Of a stretch of DNA of 64,000 bases, positions 45,783-54,077 are shown piece after piece; within the stretch, counting starts at the first letter, position 1; each line of letters starts with the position of its first letter. Below the pieces are notes generated by a model. It did no database searches, was not told the origin of the DNA, and worked only from the letters and a program-made list of their open reading frames with translations. A program made the position numbers and the translations under genes. The stretch is from Croceifilum oryzae (GTDB taxonomy: Bacteria > Bacillota > Bacilli > Thermoactinomycetales > Thermoactinomycetaceae), in the NCBI RefSeq assembly GCF_030814315.1, contig NZ_JAUSUV010000005.1, positions 186,001-250,000 of the forward strand. Reading direction: 5' to 3'.

Positions 45783-45826
45783 CCCTTGTGAATAGCGATC
45801 TTCGACGAGATGGTTATCACAAGGGT
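45783..45826 (+). terminator. Terminator-like hairpin
   Basis: CCCTTGTGA pairs with TCACAAGGG with inner GATC...GATGG pairing; a short T run follows. Confidence 0.6.
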
Positions 45827-45836
45827 TTGTTCGTGA

Positions 45837-46052
45837 TTGATAGAGTATGATTTTCTGATTGTGCTCTATGATTGGGTATGCCGTTTCAATGAAGACGAGC
45901 TTACTAAGTTTGAAGATCAAGCAGAGCAGCGTATGCTGTGGGACATTGAATCGATGTTAGAGTCTAAACTAGCTGAACCATTGAATTCGAAGTACAATGA
46001 GCTACTTCGGACAGCTAGAGAAAAAGTTCGTGATGATGCAGTAGATATTTAA
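45837..46052 (+). CDS. Doubtful 71-residue ORF or gene remnant
   Basis: TTG-started frame whose product is plausible protein sequence: YDFLIVLYDWVCRF, then charged helices (DELTKFEDQAEQRML, LNSKYNELLRTAREKVRD). The ribosome site is poor (AAGGG at about 12 bases, inside the preceding hairpin). The composition looks coding, so it may be the C-terminal remnant of a larger gene. No family is recognised. Confidence 0.35.
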   Translation: MIEYDFLIVLYDWVCRFNEDELTKFEDQAEQRMLWDIESMLESKLAEPLNSKYNELLRTAREKVRDDAVDI

Positions 46053-46152
46053 AGTTGAAGCTGAACCAGCCTAATTGATCAAGTGAAAATGAAAAGAATC
46101 TTATCGTCTTTGGACTAGAGGCGATTTTATATGAGACCTTGTCTCTACAGTC

Positions 46153-46192
46153 AAAGAAGTAGGCTCTCCGTGAAGAGTCTACTTCTTTTTTA
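46153..46192. terminator. Bidirectional terminator before the YitT-family gene end
   Basis: AAAGAAGTAGGCTCT pairs with AGAGTCTACTTCTTT (one mismatch) with T runs on both strands. Confidence 0.88.
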
Positions 46193-46210
46193 ATAATAAA
46201 CGTATGAGTG

Positions 46211-47119
46211 CTAATGGATACTTCGCTTCTTAAAGTTGCCGCCTTGGATATCATGAATATTTCCAACGGCGAGGAATGCTTGTGGATCGATATCTTCCAC
46301 GATTGACTTAAGCTTTGCTTCTTCTAAACGAGTGATGATGCAGAAGATCACTTTTTTATCTTCTCCTGAAAATGCGCCTTGGCCACTTAGATAGGTAACG
46401 CCTCTACCTAAGCGATTTAAGATTGCTTCTCCTAGTATTTCGGGATTATCACTAATGATCCAAATGGACTTGGTTTCATTAAAACCTTCTATCGTCACAT
46501 CAATTGCTTTAAAGGCGATAAAATAAGCCATTAATGAGTACATAGCTCGATCCCATGTGAAGACGAACCCAGCACTTCCTAGAATAAATAGATTGATAAA
46601 CATGACGGTTTGGCCAACGGATAACGGAATACGTTTGTTAAATACAATGGCTAAAATCTCGGTTCCATCTAGCGAACCACCATGTCGGATGACTAATCCC
46701 ACACCGATTCCTAAGATCATTCCACCAAATACAGCAGCGAGCAGAGGATCTTCGGTTAAAGGTCTTACAGGATGCAACAAAGTCGTGCCAATCGACATCA
46801 CGATGACTCCAAAAATGGAGGAGATGGTAAACGTTTTCCCTATTTGTTTATAGCCAAGGAAAAAGAATGGAATATTTAATACAAACAGAAAAATACCTAA
46901 ATTTAGTCCGGATAAGTGCGATAACATGATTGAGATTCCGACAACGCCACCATCAATAACTTGGTTGGGTACTAAAAAGATTTCCAAACCAACAGCTACC
47001 AAAACAGCACCTAAGAAAACTAAGATACCTCGTTTAAATAAAGCCAAAGCCGATAGCTTTTTGTGATCTTTTGGTGTTACCTCCGGAGTTGGTTGTGGTT
47101 GTTTTAATACAGCTTCCAT
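46211..47119 (-). CDS. YitT family membrane protein (DUF161 + DUF2179)
   Basis: 302 residues. Five hydrophobic segments in the first 200 residues include the family features GLEIFLVPNQVIDGGVVGIS and GGSLDGTEILAI. A soluble C-terminal DUF2179 domain of about 80 residues follows, with IWIISDNPEILGEAIL and RGVTYLSGQGAFSG. Such proteins are common in Bacillales, usually of unknown transport function. It lies 14 bases downstream of the AbrB-like gene on the same strand, so the two form an operon. AAAGGGG precedes the ATG. Confidence 0.92.
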   Translation of the reverse strand: MEAVLKQPQPTPEVTPKDHKKLSALALFKRGILVFLGAVLVAVGLEIFLVPNQVIDGGVVGISIMLSHLSGLNLGIFLFVLNIPFFFLGYKQIGKTFTISSIFGVIVMSIGTTLLHPVRPLTEDPLLAAVFGGMILGIGVGLVIRHGGSLDGTEILAIVFNKRIPLSVGQTVMFINLFILGSAGFVFTWDRAMYSLMAYFIAFKAIDVTIEGFNETKSIWIISDNPEILGEAILNRLGRGVTYLSGQGAFSGEDKKVIFCIITRLEEAKLKSIVEDIDPQAFLAVGNIHDIQGGNFKKRSIH

Positions 47120-47133
47120 CTATCTACCCCTTT

Positions 47134-47304
47134 CTAATCGGATTTGTGGGAGAGATCACCATGCACAAGCTGAACTTTATCGATGAAAACTCTTCCATCT
47201 TCAATCCCAAAAGTGATATAGTCACCTTCTTTTAATTCTAAGCACTCTCGAACTTCTTTGGGTACAGTGACTTGACCCTTCGAGCTAATGCGATACACAT
47301 GCAT
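47134..47304 (-). CDS. AbrB/SpoVT-type DNA-binding protein, 56 residues
   Basis: Short complete gene. The swapped-hairpin domain reads MHVYRISSKGQVTVPKEVRE, CLELKEGDYITF and GRVFIDKV, the pattern SxxGQVTxPKxxR...L...GD of AbrB/MazE antidote-like transcription factors. The ATG is preceded by GAAGGTGATC, an almost perfect Shine-Dalgarno. It is first gene of a two-gene operon with the YitT-family protein, perhaps regulating it; no toxin partner is adjacent. A TATAAT at about 47361-47366 (minus strand) is a good -10 candidate. Confidence 0.88.
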   Translation of the reverse strand: MHVYRISSKGQVTVPKEVRECLELKEGDYITFGIEDGRVFIDKVQLVHGDLSHKSD

Positions 47305-47381
47305 AAGATCACCTTCAGGATTGGTTGTATTTTTTACTTCTTTATTTCTTTACTTCCTTACATTTATTATAACATAAAATG

Positions 47382-47421
47382 AAAAGGAGTCATTCTCGTA
47401 TTTTACGTAGAATGACTCCTA
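47382..47421. terminator. Terminator after the 26-residue peptide gene
   Basis: On the minus strand AGGAGTCATTCT pairs perfectly with AGAATGACTCCT and is followed by TTTTCATTTT. On the plus strand it ends in AAGTTTTT. It separates the peptide gene from the AbrB-like operon. Confidence 0.88.
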
Positions 47422-47455
47422 AGTTTTTCCTTCTATATTCACAATCATATTCAAG

Positions 47456-47536
47456 TTAGATCCCACCTCTTTCTTTTCCAATCCATACATTAAATACGAC
47501 TTCGAAGACCGTTTTTAGCACTGTCATCCAGTTCAT
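47456..47536 (-). CDS. 26-residue amphipathic peptide gene
   Basis: Too short for routine gene callers, but with strong signals: GGAGGTGA six bases before ATG 47536, a TAA stop, and a perfect terminator 35 bases further on. The product is MNWMTVLKTVFEV followed by VFNVWIGKERGGI. On a helical wheel, Thr5, Lys8, Thr9, Glu12 and Asn16 form one narrow polar face; Trp3, Met4, Leu7, Val10, Phe11, Val14, Val17 and Trp18 form a broad hydrophobic face. This is the layout of delta-lysin or phenol-soluble-modulin type peptides. It lies divergent from an ABC transporter and two-component cluster. Type I toxin or structural peptide are alternatives. Confidence 0.6.
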   Translation of the reverse strand: MNWMTVLKTVFEVVFNVWIGKERGGI

Positions 47537-47676
47537 CCAGCTCACCTCCGTTTTGTTTTTGTTTATATTGATACTTTAATCCATTCTCCTATTTCCTCCC
47601 ATTTGTTTTCCTTTCACTTGTATTACTCTTTTGTAAGAGAAATACAGGTTGGATGAAAGATTGTTTATCAACGAAT

Positions 47677-47698
47677 AATCTTACTAACGAGTAAGATT
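47677..47698. promoter_or_regulatory. Candidate operator palindrome in divergent intergenic region
   Basis: AATCTTACT-aacg-AGTAAGATT, a perfect 9-bp inverted repeat with a 4-base centre. Its core TTACT-N4-AGTAA has the 5-4-5 geometry of BceR-type response regulator sites. It lies 140 bases from the peptide start and 100 bases from the membrane-anchored protein start; the rest of the 47537-47799 gap shows no gene. Confidence 0.5.
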
Positions 47699-47799
47699 TC
47701 TGCGAGCATATGTAAGGTATCAGTCATTCAGATATGGTGAAACTCCACTTATACTTGAGACAACAAGGGAATCATGAACAGCAGAAAAGGAGTATGAAA

Positions 47800-48525
47800 A
47801 TGAAGAAAAAGATGATCTGGTTCTTAGTAGTTACGATTGCTTTTGTAGGTGTTGGATTTGGAGTGAAACGGTATATAGAGGGACCTCCACAATCGGTAAA
47901 TGGAATTTTGGTATCGGGTTCGAAAGAAAATATCGATGCAGTTAAGAAATTGTACAAGTCTGAAACGAAGCAAACAGCTGATTATCAATATAAAGTAGTG
48001 AAGGTTGAAGAGAAACAAGTGGATCCTAACAAGGGACAACCTTTTTATGTAGTCATTAGTAAATCGACTGCGAAAAAGTTCGTAGAAAAAGGAATTATGA
48101 GGAAGCGACAAGATCCAGATAGCGGCATGATTGTATCAGATCCATTACGCGAGCTTAAAGAATTATCCAGTGAGGACAACTTATTATTCAAGAGGGTGGC
48201 AACAGATCAAAATATCAAGCTAAATGATCAAATGGTATCCGTCAAACATATAAAACATCAGGCTTGGATTGGATATAGCCCAGAGAATGTCATTATTTTA
48301 GGGGATGATCTTTATAATAAAGTACAAGCAAAAGAAATGGACATGTCACTCGTTCAGTTTTCAAAGGAGAAGTTTGACTACAAAAATAAGGAAGATGTTA
48401 AGAATCTATTAAAAGACATAGCAAAGGTTTATAAAAATGGTTATGTCTATGGTGTTGACAGTTTTAAAGATAGTCCGGATAAAGATGGTCTGAATATGAT
48501 TGATTTTGTAGATGTGCCTAAATAG
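47800..48525 (+). CDS. Membrane-anchored extracellular protein of the ABC cluster
   Basis: 241 residues from ATG 47800, eight bases after AAAAGGAG. Residues 5-25 form an uncleaved signal anchor (MIWFLVVTIAFVGVGFGV). The exterior part has no cysteine. Stretches such as YVVISKSTAKKFVEKG, NDQMVSVKHIKHQAWIGYS and NVIILGDDLYNKV resemble the extracellular porter domain of MacB/FtsX permeases, but free-standing. It is the first gene of an operon with the ATPase (32 bases downstream) and permease, so it may be an accessory or sensing subunit. The family is not identified. Confidence 0.75.
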   Translation: MKKKMIWFLVVTIAFVGVGFGVKRYIEGPPQSVNGILVSGSKENIDAVKKLYKSETKQTADYQYKVVKVEEKQVDPNKGQPFYVVISKSTAKKFVEKGIMRKRQDPDSGMIVSDPLRELKELSSEDNLLFKRVATDQNIKLNDQMVSVKHIKHQAWIGYSPENVIILGDDLYNKVQAKEMDMSLVQFSKEKFDYKNKEDVKNLLKDIAKVYKNGYVYGVDSFKDSPDKDGLNMIDFVDVPK

Positions 48526-48557
48526 GTGATTCATTTCAATGGGGAGAGGATGAGAAG

Positions 48558-49256
48558 ATGGAAATCGTTCGGTTGGAGCAAGTGATGAAAAAATACGGGG
48601 ATGGGGATGGGGATGCTGAGGTTACGGCATTAAAAGAGATTAATCTTTCCATTCATAAAGGTGAATTTGTCACGATAGTCGGGGCATCAGGATCTGGTAA
48701 GAGTACGTTGCTTCATATATTGGGCGGTCTCGATCGTCCTACCTCGGGTAAGGTGTTTATCGGAGAACAAAACATCTATGATTATAGCGATCAAGAACTT
48801 TCCATCTTTCGTAGAAGAAAAGTCGGCTTTATCTTCCAATTCTTTAATCTTGTTCCCGTATTAGACGTGCAGGAAAATATCGCTTTGCCTGCTTTACTGG
48901 ATGAGCAACATGTAAATGACTCATATCTAGATGAACTAATTCGGCTCTTAGGATTAGAGGAACGTCGAAATCACCTTCCCTCTGAATTATCGGGTGGACA
49001 ACAACAGCGTGCATCCATTGGCAGAGCACTAATGAATAAACCAAGTATCATTTTAGCCGATGAGCCAACCGGAAATTTGGACACCCAAAATACCAAGGAA
49101 GTGCTTGATTTACTGAAGATAACGGCAAAAAAATATAACCAAACCGTGATTTTAATTACCCATGATCCTGCTATTGCGGCAAATTCAGATCGCATTATTA
49201 CGATGGAGGATGGGATGATTATTTCCGATCAACTACTGGTTCATCCATCGTCCTAG
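48558..49256 (+). CDS. ABC transporter ATP-binding protein (MacB/LolD type)
   Basis: 232 residues. Walker A is GASGSGKST near 43-51, with IFQFFNLVPVLDVQENIALP as the typical Q-loop of the LolD/MacB/BceA subgroup. The signature is LSGGQQQRASIGRALM, Walker B IILADEPTGNLD and the switch ITHDP. A small DGDGD insertion occurs near residues 16-20. The ribosome site is GGGGAGAGGATGAGAAG. It partners the 820-residue permease 19 bases downstream. Subgroup members export or sense peptides and lipoproteins. Confidence 0.95.
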   Translation: MEIVRLEQVMKKYGDGDGDAEVTALKEINLSIHKGEFVTIVGASGSGKSTLLHILGGLDRPTSGKVFIGEQNIYDYSDQELSIFRRRKVGFIFQFFNLVPVLDVQENIALPALLDEQHVNDSYLDELIRLLGLEERRNHLPSELSGGQQQRASIGRALMNKPSIILADEPTGNLDTQNTKEVLDLLKITAKKYNQTVILITHDPAIAANSDRIITMEDGMIISDQLLVHPSS

Positions 49257-49275
49257 GTTTGGAGGGAGAAACGAT

Positions 49276-51738
49276 TTGATTCGAAGTTATAAGAAGTTAA
49301 GCCAAAAATATATCAGAAGCTATTGGAAACGAACCAACTTAACGTTGTTAGGAATTGTGCTAGCAGTCGCTTTAATTACGACGATTGGATTATTTTTTAA
49401 TGGTGCATATTATACACAAATTGAAAGTGCAAAGGATCAAGCGGGAGTCTCCTACCATGTGGATATATCTCACTATGATCAAGCGATCTTAGATAAAGTC
49501 AGCCATAACCCGAATGTCGCTTCTTATGGAACTATGTCCCAAGGAGAGATTTTTCAAGTAGGAAAGGATTTTGTCTCGTATCGTTATGCAGATTCTCGTG
49601 CGTTAGAGTTACTGAAGCCGGGTTTGATGCAAGGAAAGATGCCTGCTAATTCACAGGAAGCGGCGATCGAAAGCTGGATTCTCTCCTCTATTCAACCCGA
49701 TTTGAAATTAGGGGATACCTTTTCCTTTAAAAAGAAAACATATAAATTAGTGGGAATCCTAGCTAACCAAGAATTTACCCAACAAGAGCGAAAGGGCACT
49801 TTATTAACGATGCAAGATCAGTTTAAAGTAGGTGAAGGAAATCTACTGATTGAACTGCACTCGAAATCGAATATCAGACAAGTCGCGAACCAGTTTCAAA
49901 ATCTAGCAGGCGAGGAAAATACGAAGGTTAATGAGACTCTCATTCAAGCCTTGCAACCAGATAAAGCTTTAATGGTCGTACCTGCAATTGCAATTGGAAT
50001 TGTTATGATTTCAACGATTGTCGTGATCTATAATGCTTTTCAGATCAGTATTACGGAGCGTCTGAAGCAGTTTGGATTACTTAGGAGTATAGGAGCGACT
50101 CAAAAACAGATTCGGAAGTTAGTATTGCGAGAGGCAACATTCTTTTCCATCATAGCGATCCCAATTGGGGTCTTCCTCAGCATCTGTTCTGTCGTTGTGA
50201 TCAGATGGATATTGACTAGCCTAGGGCAAAATATGAAAATCGTCATTCCGATTGAAGGATGGATTATCGGACTTTGTTCATTCATCTCACTGTTGACGGT
50301 TTATCTTGCTAGCTTTTGGCCCGCCTTTCTGGCAGGAAGAATTTCACCGCTTCTCGCCATTAGTAGTAGGCAAGCGATCAAAAAAGAGACCATCAAACGA
50401 AATAAAAAAACCACAGTAAGGAATTTTTTCTCGGTTCCTTTAAGCATGGCGTTAAAAAATAGTAAGAGAAGCCCAGGTAGGTATTCGGTTACGATCTTAT
50501 CTATCATTATTAGTAGCATTCTATTTATTACCTTTTCCTCACTGATGGGAATTGCTTTTCAGTCTAAACAAACGGAAATGTCCGCTTTAAGAATGGATGT
50601 AGCAGTAGAATCAAAGACTTATTCACCTATGGACATGGAACCCATATTACAGAAATTAAACCAAGTCAGTAACATAACAAAGATTTATAAGCAGTATAAG
50701 AAACAAGCTTTTTATACAGAAATGCCGAGTGATAAGCAAATTGAATCATTACAAGGTGGTTCCTTATATACAGAAGTGAATCATAAAGGAAAACGCATGG
50801 ACATGATTCATTCATCAGTCAAGGCATACGATGATTTGTCATTACAAGAATTGAAAAAATCTGTGATATCGGGTCATATTGATGTGAACCAATTAAAGCG
50901 GGAAAAAGCAGTCATTTTAGTGGAACAGGCAGCTATTCGCAATACGAAAACACAGAAGCCTTATCTCGGACCTCTCAGCAAATATAAAGTAGGGGATTCC
51001 ATCCGTGTACAAAAACCATCACAGCAGGAAGAGGATCGTGATGAATTAACCTACGATGAAAAAAAGATGGAAACAGTAAAGATTGTGGCAATCGTCAAAG
51101 CCGATATATTGGATAAAGAACGATCTGAATCGTTCACCTTGATTAGCAGTGAGCAAGGAATGACTTCATTAGCAAAAACGCCTGTCAAACCAATTGGTTT
51201 GGGAGTCGAGCTAAAAGATCAATCGAAAAATCTAGTAACCGTTACGAAAATGAAAGAAGCTCTATCAGGTGAAGGATTACAATCAGTTAAAGTGGTTGAC
51301 AATATTGATCAAAATCAGAAGCAGGAAGCTTATATATTAACGATAAAAGTATTGGTATATGGTTTTATCGCAGTGATTACCTTAATTGGTAGTGTGAATA
51401 TCCTAAATACGGTTACCATCAGTATCATGATGAGGAGAAAAGAGTTAGCTGCTCTAAAATCAATAGGTATGTCGCAACGAGATATGAAAAAGATGGTGAC
51501 CTATGAAGGACTTGTGTATGGCTTCTTTGGGGGACTTCAAGGAATCTTTTTCGGTTGTCTACTTAGCTACATTATCTATATCGCTTTAGCAAATAAGGTC
51601 GAGATGGGCTGGACCATTCCTTATCGGGATTGCATTATCGTATTTGTCGCAGCGCTTGTCATTAGTTATTTATCCATCTTGGCACCACTGAGAAAAATTT
51701 CAAAAGATAATCTTATTGATGTGATTCGAGAGGAATAA
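49276..51738 (+). CDS. Large FtsX/MacB-type ABC permease
   Basis: 820 residues with about eight membrane helices: TM1 near 20-42, TM2-4 in 233-350, TM5 near 402-428, TM6-8 in 690-810. Thus there are two FtsX domains, each preceded by an extracellular region (about 45-230 and 430-685). The first FtsX domain shows LKQFGLLRSIGATQKQIR, the second KELAALKSIGMSQRDMKKM, both hallmark segments. The TTG start has GGAGGGAGAAACG. The large exterior loops suggest peptide handling. It is followed by a terminator, and then by the two-component genes with their own promoter. Confidence 0.93.
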   Translation: MIRSYKKLSQKYIRSYWKRTNLTLLGIVLAVALITTIGLFFNGAYYTQIESAKDQAGVSYHVDISHYDQAILDKVSHNPNVASYGTMSQGEIFQVGKDFVSYRYADSRALELLKPGLMQGKMPANSQEAAIESWILSSIQPDLKLGDTFSFKKKTYKLVGILANQEFTQQERKGTLLTMQDQFKVGEGNLLIELHSKSNIRQVANQFQNLAGEENTKVNETLIQALQPDKALMVVPAIAIGIVMISTIVVIYNAFQISITERLKQFGLLRSIGATQKQIRKLVLREATFFSIIAIPIGVFLSICSVVVIRWILTSLGQNMKIVIPIEGWIIGLCSFISLLTVYLASFWPAFLAGRISPLLAISSRQAIKKETIKRNKKTTVRNFFSVPLSMALKNSKRSPGRYSVTILSIIISSILFITFSSLMGIAFQSKQTEMSALRMDVAVESKTYSPMDMEPILQKLNQVSNITKIYKQYKKQAFYTEMPSDKQIESLQGGSLYTEVNHKGKRMDMIHSSVKAYDDLSLQELKKSVISGHIDVNQLKREKAVILVEQAAIRNTKTQKPYLGPLSKYKVGDSIRVQKPSQQEEDRDELTYDEKKMETVKIVAIVKADILDKERSESFTLISSEQGMTSLAKTPVKPIGLGVELKDQSKNLVTVTKMKEALSGEGLQSVKVVDNIDQNQKQEAYILTIKVLVYGFIAVITLIGSVNILNTVTISIMMRRKELAALKSIGMSQRDMKKMVTYEGLVYGFFGGLQGIFFGCLLSYIIYIALANKVEMGWTIPYRDCIIVFVAALVISYLSILAPLRKISKDNLIDVIREE

Positions 51739-51744
51739 TATTGG

Positions 51745-51783
51745 AGACATGGCTTATGAAGAGTGAGTCATGTCTTTTTTTCT
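51745..51783 (+). terminator. Terminator after the permease
   Basis: AGACATGGCT pairs with AGTCATGTCT and is followed by eight T residues. Confidence 0.85.
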
Positions 51784-51790
51784 TTCACAT

Positions 51791-51819
51791 TTGTTTTTTC
51801 CTTTTTCATTGGGTATAGT
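51791..51819 (+). promoter_or_regulatory. Possible promoter of the two-component genes
   Basis: TTGTTT (51791-51796) and TATAGT (51814-51819), spacer 17 bp, 36 bases before the response regulator start. Confidence 0.5.
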
Positions 51820-51855
51820 GGCTTTACTCAAGTGTTGAAATAGTGAGGGTAAAAG

Positions 51856-52566
51856 ATGGATAAAATTCTATTTGTTGAAGATGATGAATCTCTGGGAACG
51901 GCGATTGAATTCTCGTTAAAAAGTGAAGGATTTGATGTGACAAGAGTAACAACTGTAGCCGAATCTAAACTTCATTTTCAAAAAGAGTCCTTTGATGTGG
52001 CGATTTTAGATATAGGATTGCCAGATGGCAACGGTTATGATTTGTGTACCTATCTGAAATCTCGAAGTAACATCCCTATTATTTTTTTGACTGCTCTAGA
52101 CGAAGAGGCAAATGTAGTGATGGGCCTAGAAATGGGTGGTGATGACTACGTTACGAAGCCATTTCGATTACAAGAATTGCTATCTCGGGTAAGAGTACAA
52201 TTGCGAAAGAAATTAACAACTACATCCATAACGGAGTTAATATCTAGCAGTATCAAGGTGGAGGTGGAGTCAACAAAGGTTTTTAAAGATGCGACCCCTG
52301 TGTCCTTAACTAATTTAGAGTACAAACTTCTTCTTACATTGATGTCAAATGCTCATAGAACGATGCAAAGAGATGAAATACTAGAGAAAATTACGACTGG
52401 TGACGAGGTTTTTTTCGATGAAAATACGCTTTCTGTATACATCAGACGATTAAGGAGCAAAATCGAGGATGATCCTAAAAATCCAGCTTGTATTGTTACC
52501 CAAAGAGGTCTTGGCTATCGTTGGGATCAAGATGTCATAGAGTCTGTACGAAGCATTCGTAGCTAG
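51856..52566 (+). CDS. OmpR-family response regulator
   Basis: 236 residues. The receiver domain has acidic pair Asp9-Asp10, phospho-acceptor Asp52 in AILDIGLPDGNGYD, Thr in FLTAL and Lys in YVTKPF. A winged-helix output domain follows, with LTNLEYKLLLTLMSN and VYIRRLRSKIEDDP then QRGLGYRW. GAGGG precedes the ATG. It is co-transcribed with the kinase 13 bases downstream. It presumably controls the adjacent transporter operon and perhaps the divergent peptide gene. Confidence 0.96.
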   Translation: MDKILFVEDDESLGTAIEFSLKSEGFDVTRVTTVAESKLHFQKESFDVAILDIGLPDGNGYDLCTYLKSRSNIPIIFLTALDEEANVVMGLEMGGDDYVTKPFRLQELLSRVRVQLRKKLTTTSITELISSSIKVEVESTKVFKDATPVSLTNLEYKLLLTLMSNAHRTMQRDEILEKITTGDEVFFDENTLSVYIRRLRSKIEDDPKNPACIVTQRGLGYRWDQDVIESVRSIRS

Positions 52567-52579
52567 AAAGAGGATAGAA

Positions 52580-53815
52580 ATGAAAAATTCGGAGATAAAG
52601 ACGAGTCTTGGTTTTCTAACCGTGATCTTGCTCTTATTTGTAGTGTATCAAACGATTATGTTGCAATCATTTTATAGCGATTTAAAGCGCGATTACATCA
52701 ATACTTGGAGTGGGATTACGGGGAAGCTTGTAGAGCAAAACCCAGAAAATGAAAGTGAAATCATGCATATTCTATCAGGGAAAGAAAAGGAATTTAACCC
52801 TTATATTACTATTGGTAAAGACTTATTAAATCAGTATGGTATATCGGAAGATGTACCGTTAGATCTATTTCCCTACTTAAATCAACATATTTCAGACTAT
52901 AACCAACTTATTTCTTGGGGTCTGGGACTCCTTTGTATCACACTTCTGTTGGTGAACTTGATACAATACAAATCCTTTTTCGGTAAGATCAAGCAATTTA
53001 TTACGGCTGCTGATAAGATCGTGGAAGGAGATTATGAAGTAGCGATGAATGAAAATAGAGAAGGGGACTTGGCTAGATTAGCGGTGTCGTTTCAATCGAT
53101 GAAAGAAGTAATACGAAAGAATATGCATGATTTATTTGCTGAGAAAACATTTCTCGTTCAGACTCTCCACGATCTCTCACATCAACTAAAAACACCCCTC
53201 TCCACACTAATGGTGAATAATGATATCTTGCTAAATGGAAAATGCTCTCTTGAACAATGTCAAACGTTTATTCAGAGTAATCAAGTTCAGCTTTCTAGAA
53301 TGAATGACCTGATCCACAATGTACTAAAGGTAGCGAAAGTAGATGCTAGAGCGATTGCTTTTGATAAAGAGAAAATCAATCTTGTTGAGACGATTTATGA
53401 AGCAATTGATATCTTACAAAGTAAATGTCGTGAGAAAAACATCACGATCGATTTAGATGCGGCGGACGAGATCGTTGTTTCCCATGATCGAATTTGGATT
53501 CAAGAAGCACTTATCAATATCTTAAAAAACTCCATCGAACATTCTAATCTAGGTAGCCAAATTTGTGTTCAGGTGAGAGATACTCCTATTCACACAGAGA
53601 TTATGATTCAAGATTTTGGAGAAGGAATTGAGCGTGAAGATCTGCCCCATATATTTGAAAGGTTTTATAAAGTAAAGCACTTCAAGAAGCGTGATTCGAT
53701 TGGAATCGGATTAGCCCTTGCTAAGTCGGTCATCGAAGCTCATGATGGATTTATTCGAGTGGAGAGTCGTCGGTTTGAGTTTACTAGATTTACGATTACC
53801 TTTTTGAAGTATTGA
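52580..53815 (+). CDS. Sensor histidine kinase
   Basis: 411 residues. TM1 is at 10-30, an extracellular domain of about 80 residues follows, TM2 is at 110-128, then a HAMP linker (KIVEGDYEVAMNENREGDLARL). The H-box LSHQLKTPLS has phospho-His201. The N-box is ILKNSIEHS, with G1 DFGEGI, F HIFERFYK and G2 GIGLALAK. The extracellular sensor is larger than in the intramembrane-sensing BceS type (which has almost none), so it may sense ligand directly. Last gene of the cluster. Confidence 0.95.
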   Translation: MKNSEIKTSLGFLTVILLLFVVYQTIMLQSFYSDLKRDYINTWSGITGKLVEQNPENESEIMHILSGKEKEFNPYITIGKDLLNQYGISEDVPLDLFPYLNQHISDYNQLISWGLGLLCITLLLVNLIQYKSFFGKIKQFITAADKIVEGDYEVAMNENREGDLARLAVSFQSMKEVIRKNMHDLFAEKTFLVQTLHDLSHQLKTPLSTLMVNNDILLNGKCSLEQCQTFIQSNQVQLSRMNDLIHNVLKVAKVDARAIAFDKEKINLVETIYEAIDILQSKCREKNITIDLDAADEIVVSHDRIWIQEALINILKNSIEHSNLGSQICVQVRDTPIHTEIMIQDFGEGIEREDLPHIFERFYKVKHFKKRDSIGIGLALAKSVIEAHDGFIRVESRRFEFTRFTITFLKY

Positions 53816-53908
53816 CCCTCGTGAATCGAGGGAATTGGCATTTAAGCTAGCAGTGAAGTTGATATTCAAACTTATATATTCAGATTGCCATAAAAATCAT
53901 CCCATTTG

Positions 53909-53938
53909 CTCCCCGAGTTTATGCAGTGGGAGTTTTTT
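53909..53938 (+). terminator. Terminator after the two-component genes
   Basis: CTCCC pairs with GGGAG across a 14-base loop, followed by TTTTTT. A second hairpin without T run, CCCTC/GAGGG, directly follows the kinase stop. The remaining bases up to 54077 show no gene. Confidence 0.55.
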
Positions 53939-54077
53939 AAATTATGTCTGTGCATGATTAAACTCTATATGATTTTTTAGTTAATATATGATTTCGAAAT
54001 ATCTTCTCATGTCATATCCTAATACAAAGTAATCATATATGTATTATGAGTATTTTTGCATCTAATGGAGGGATGTT

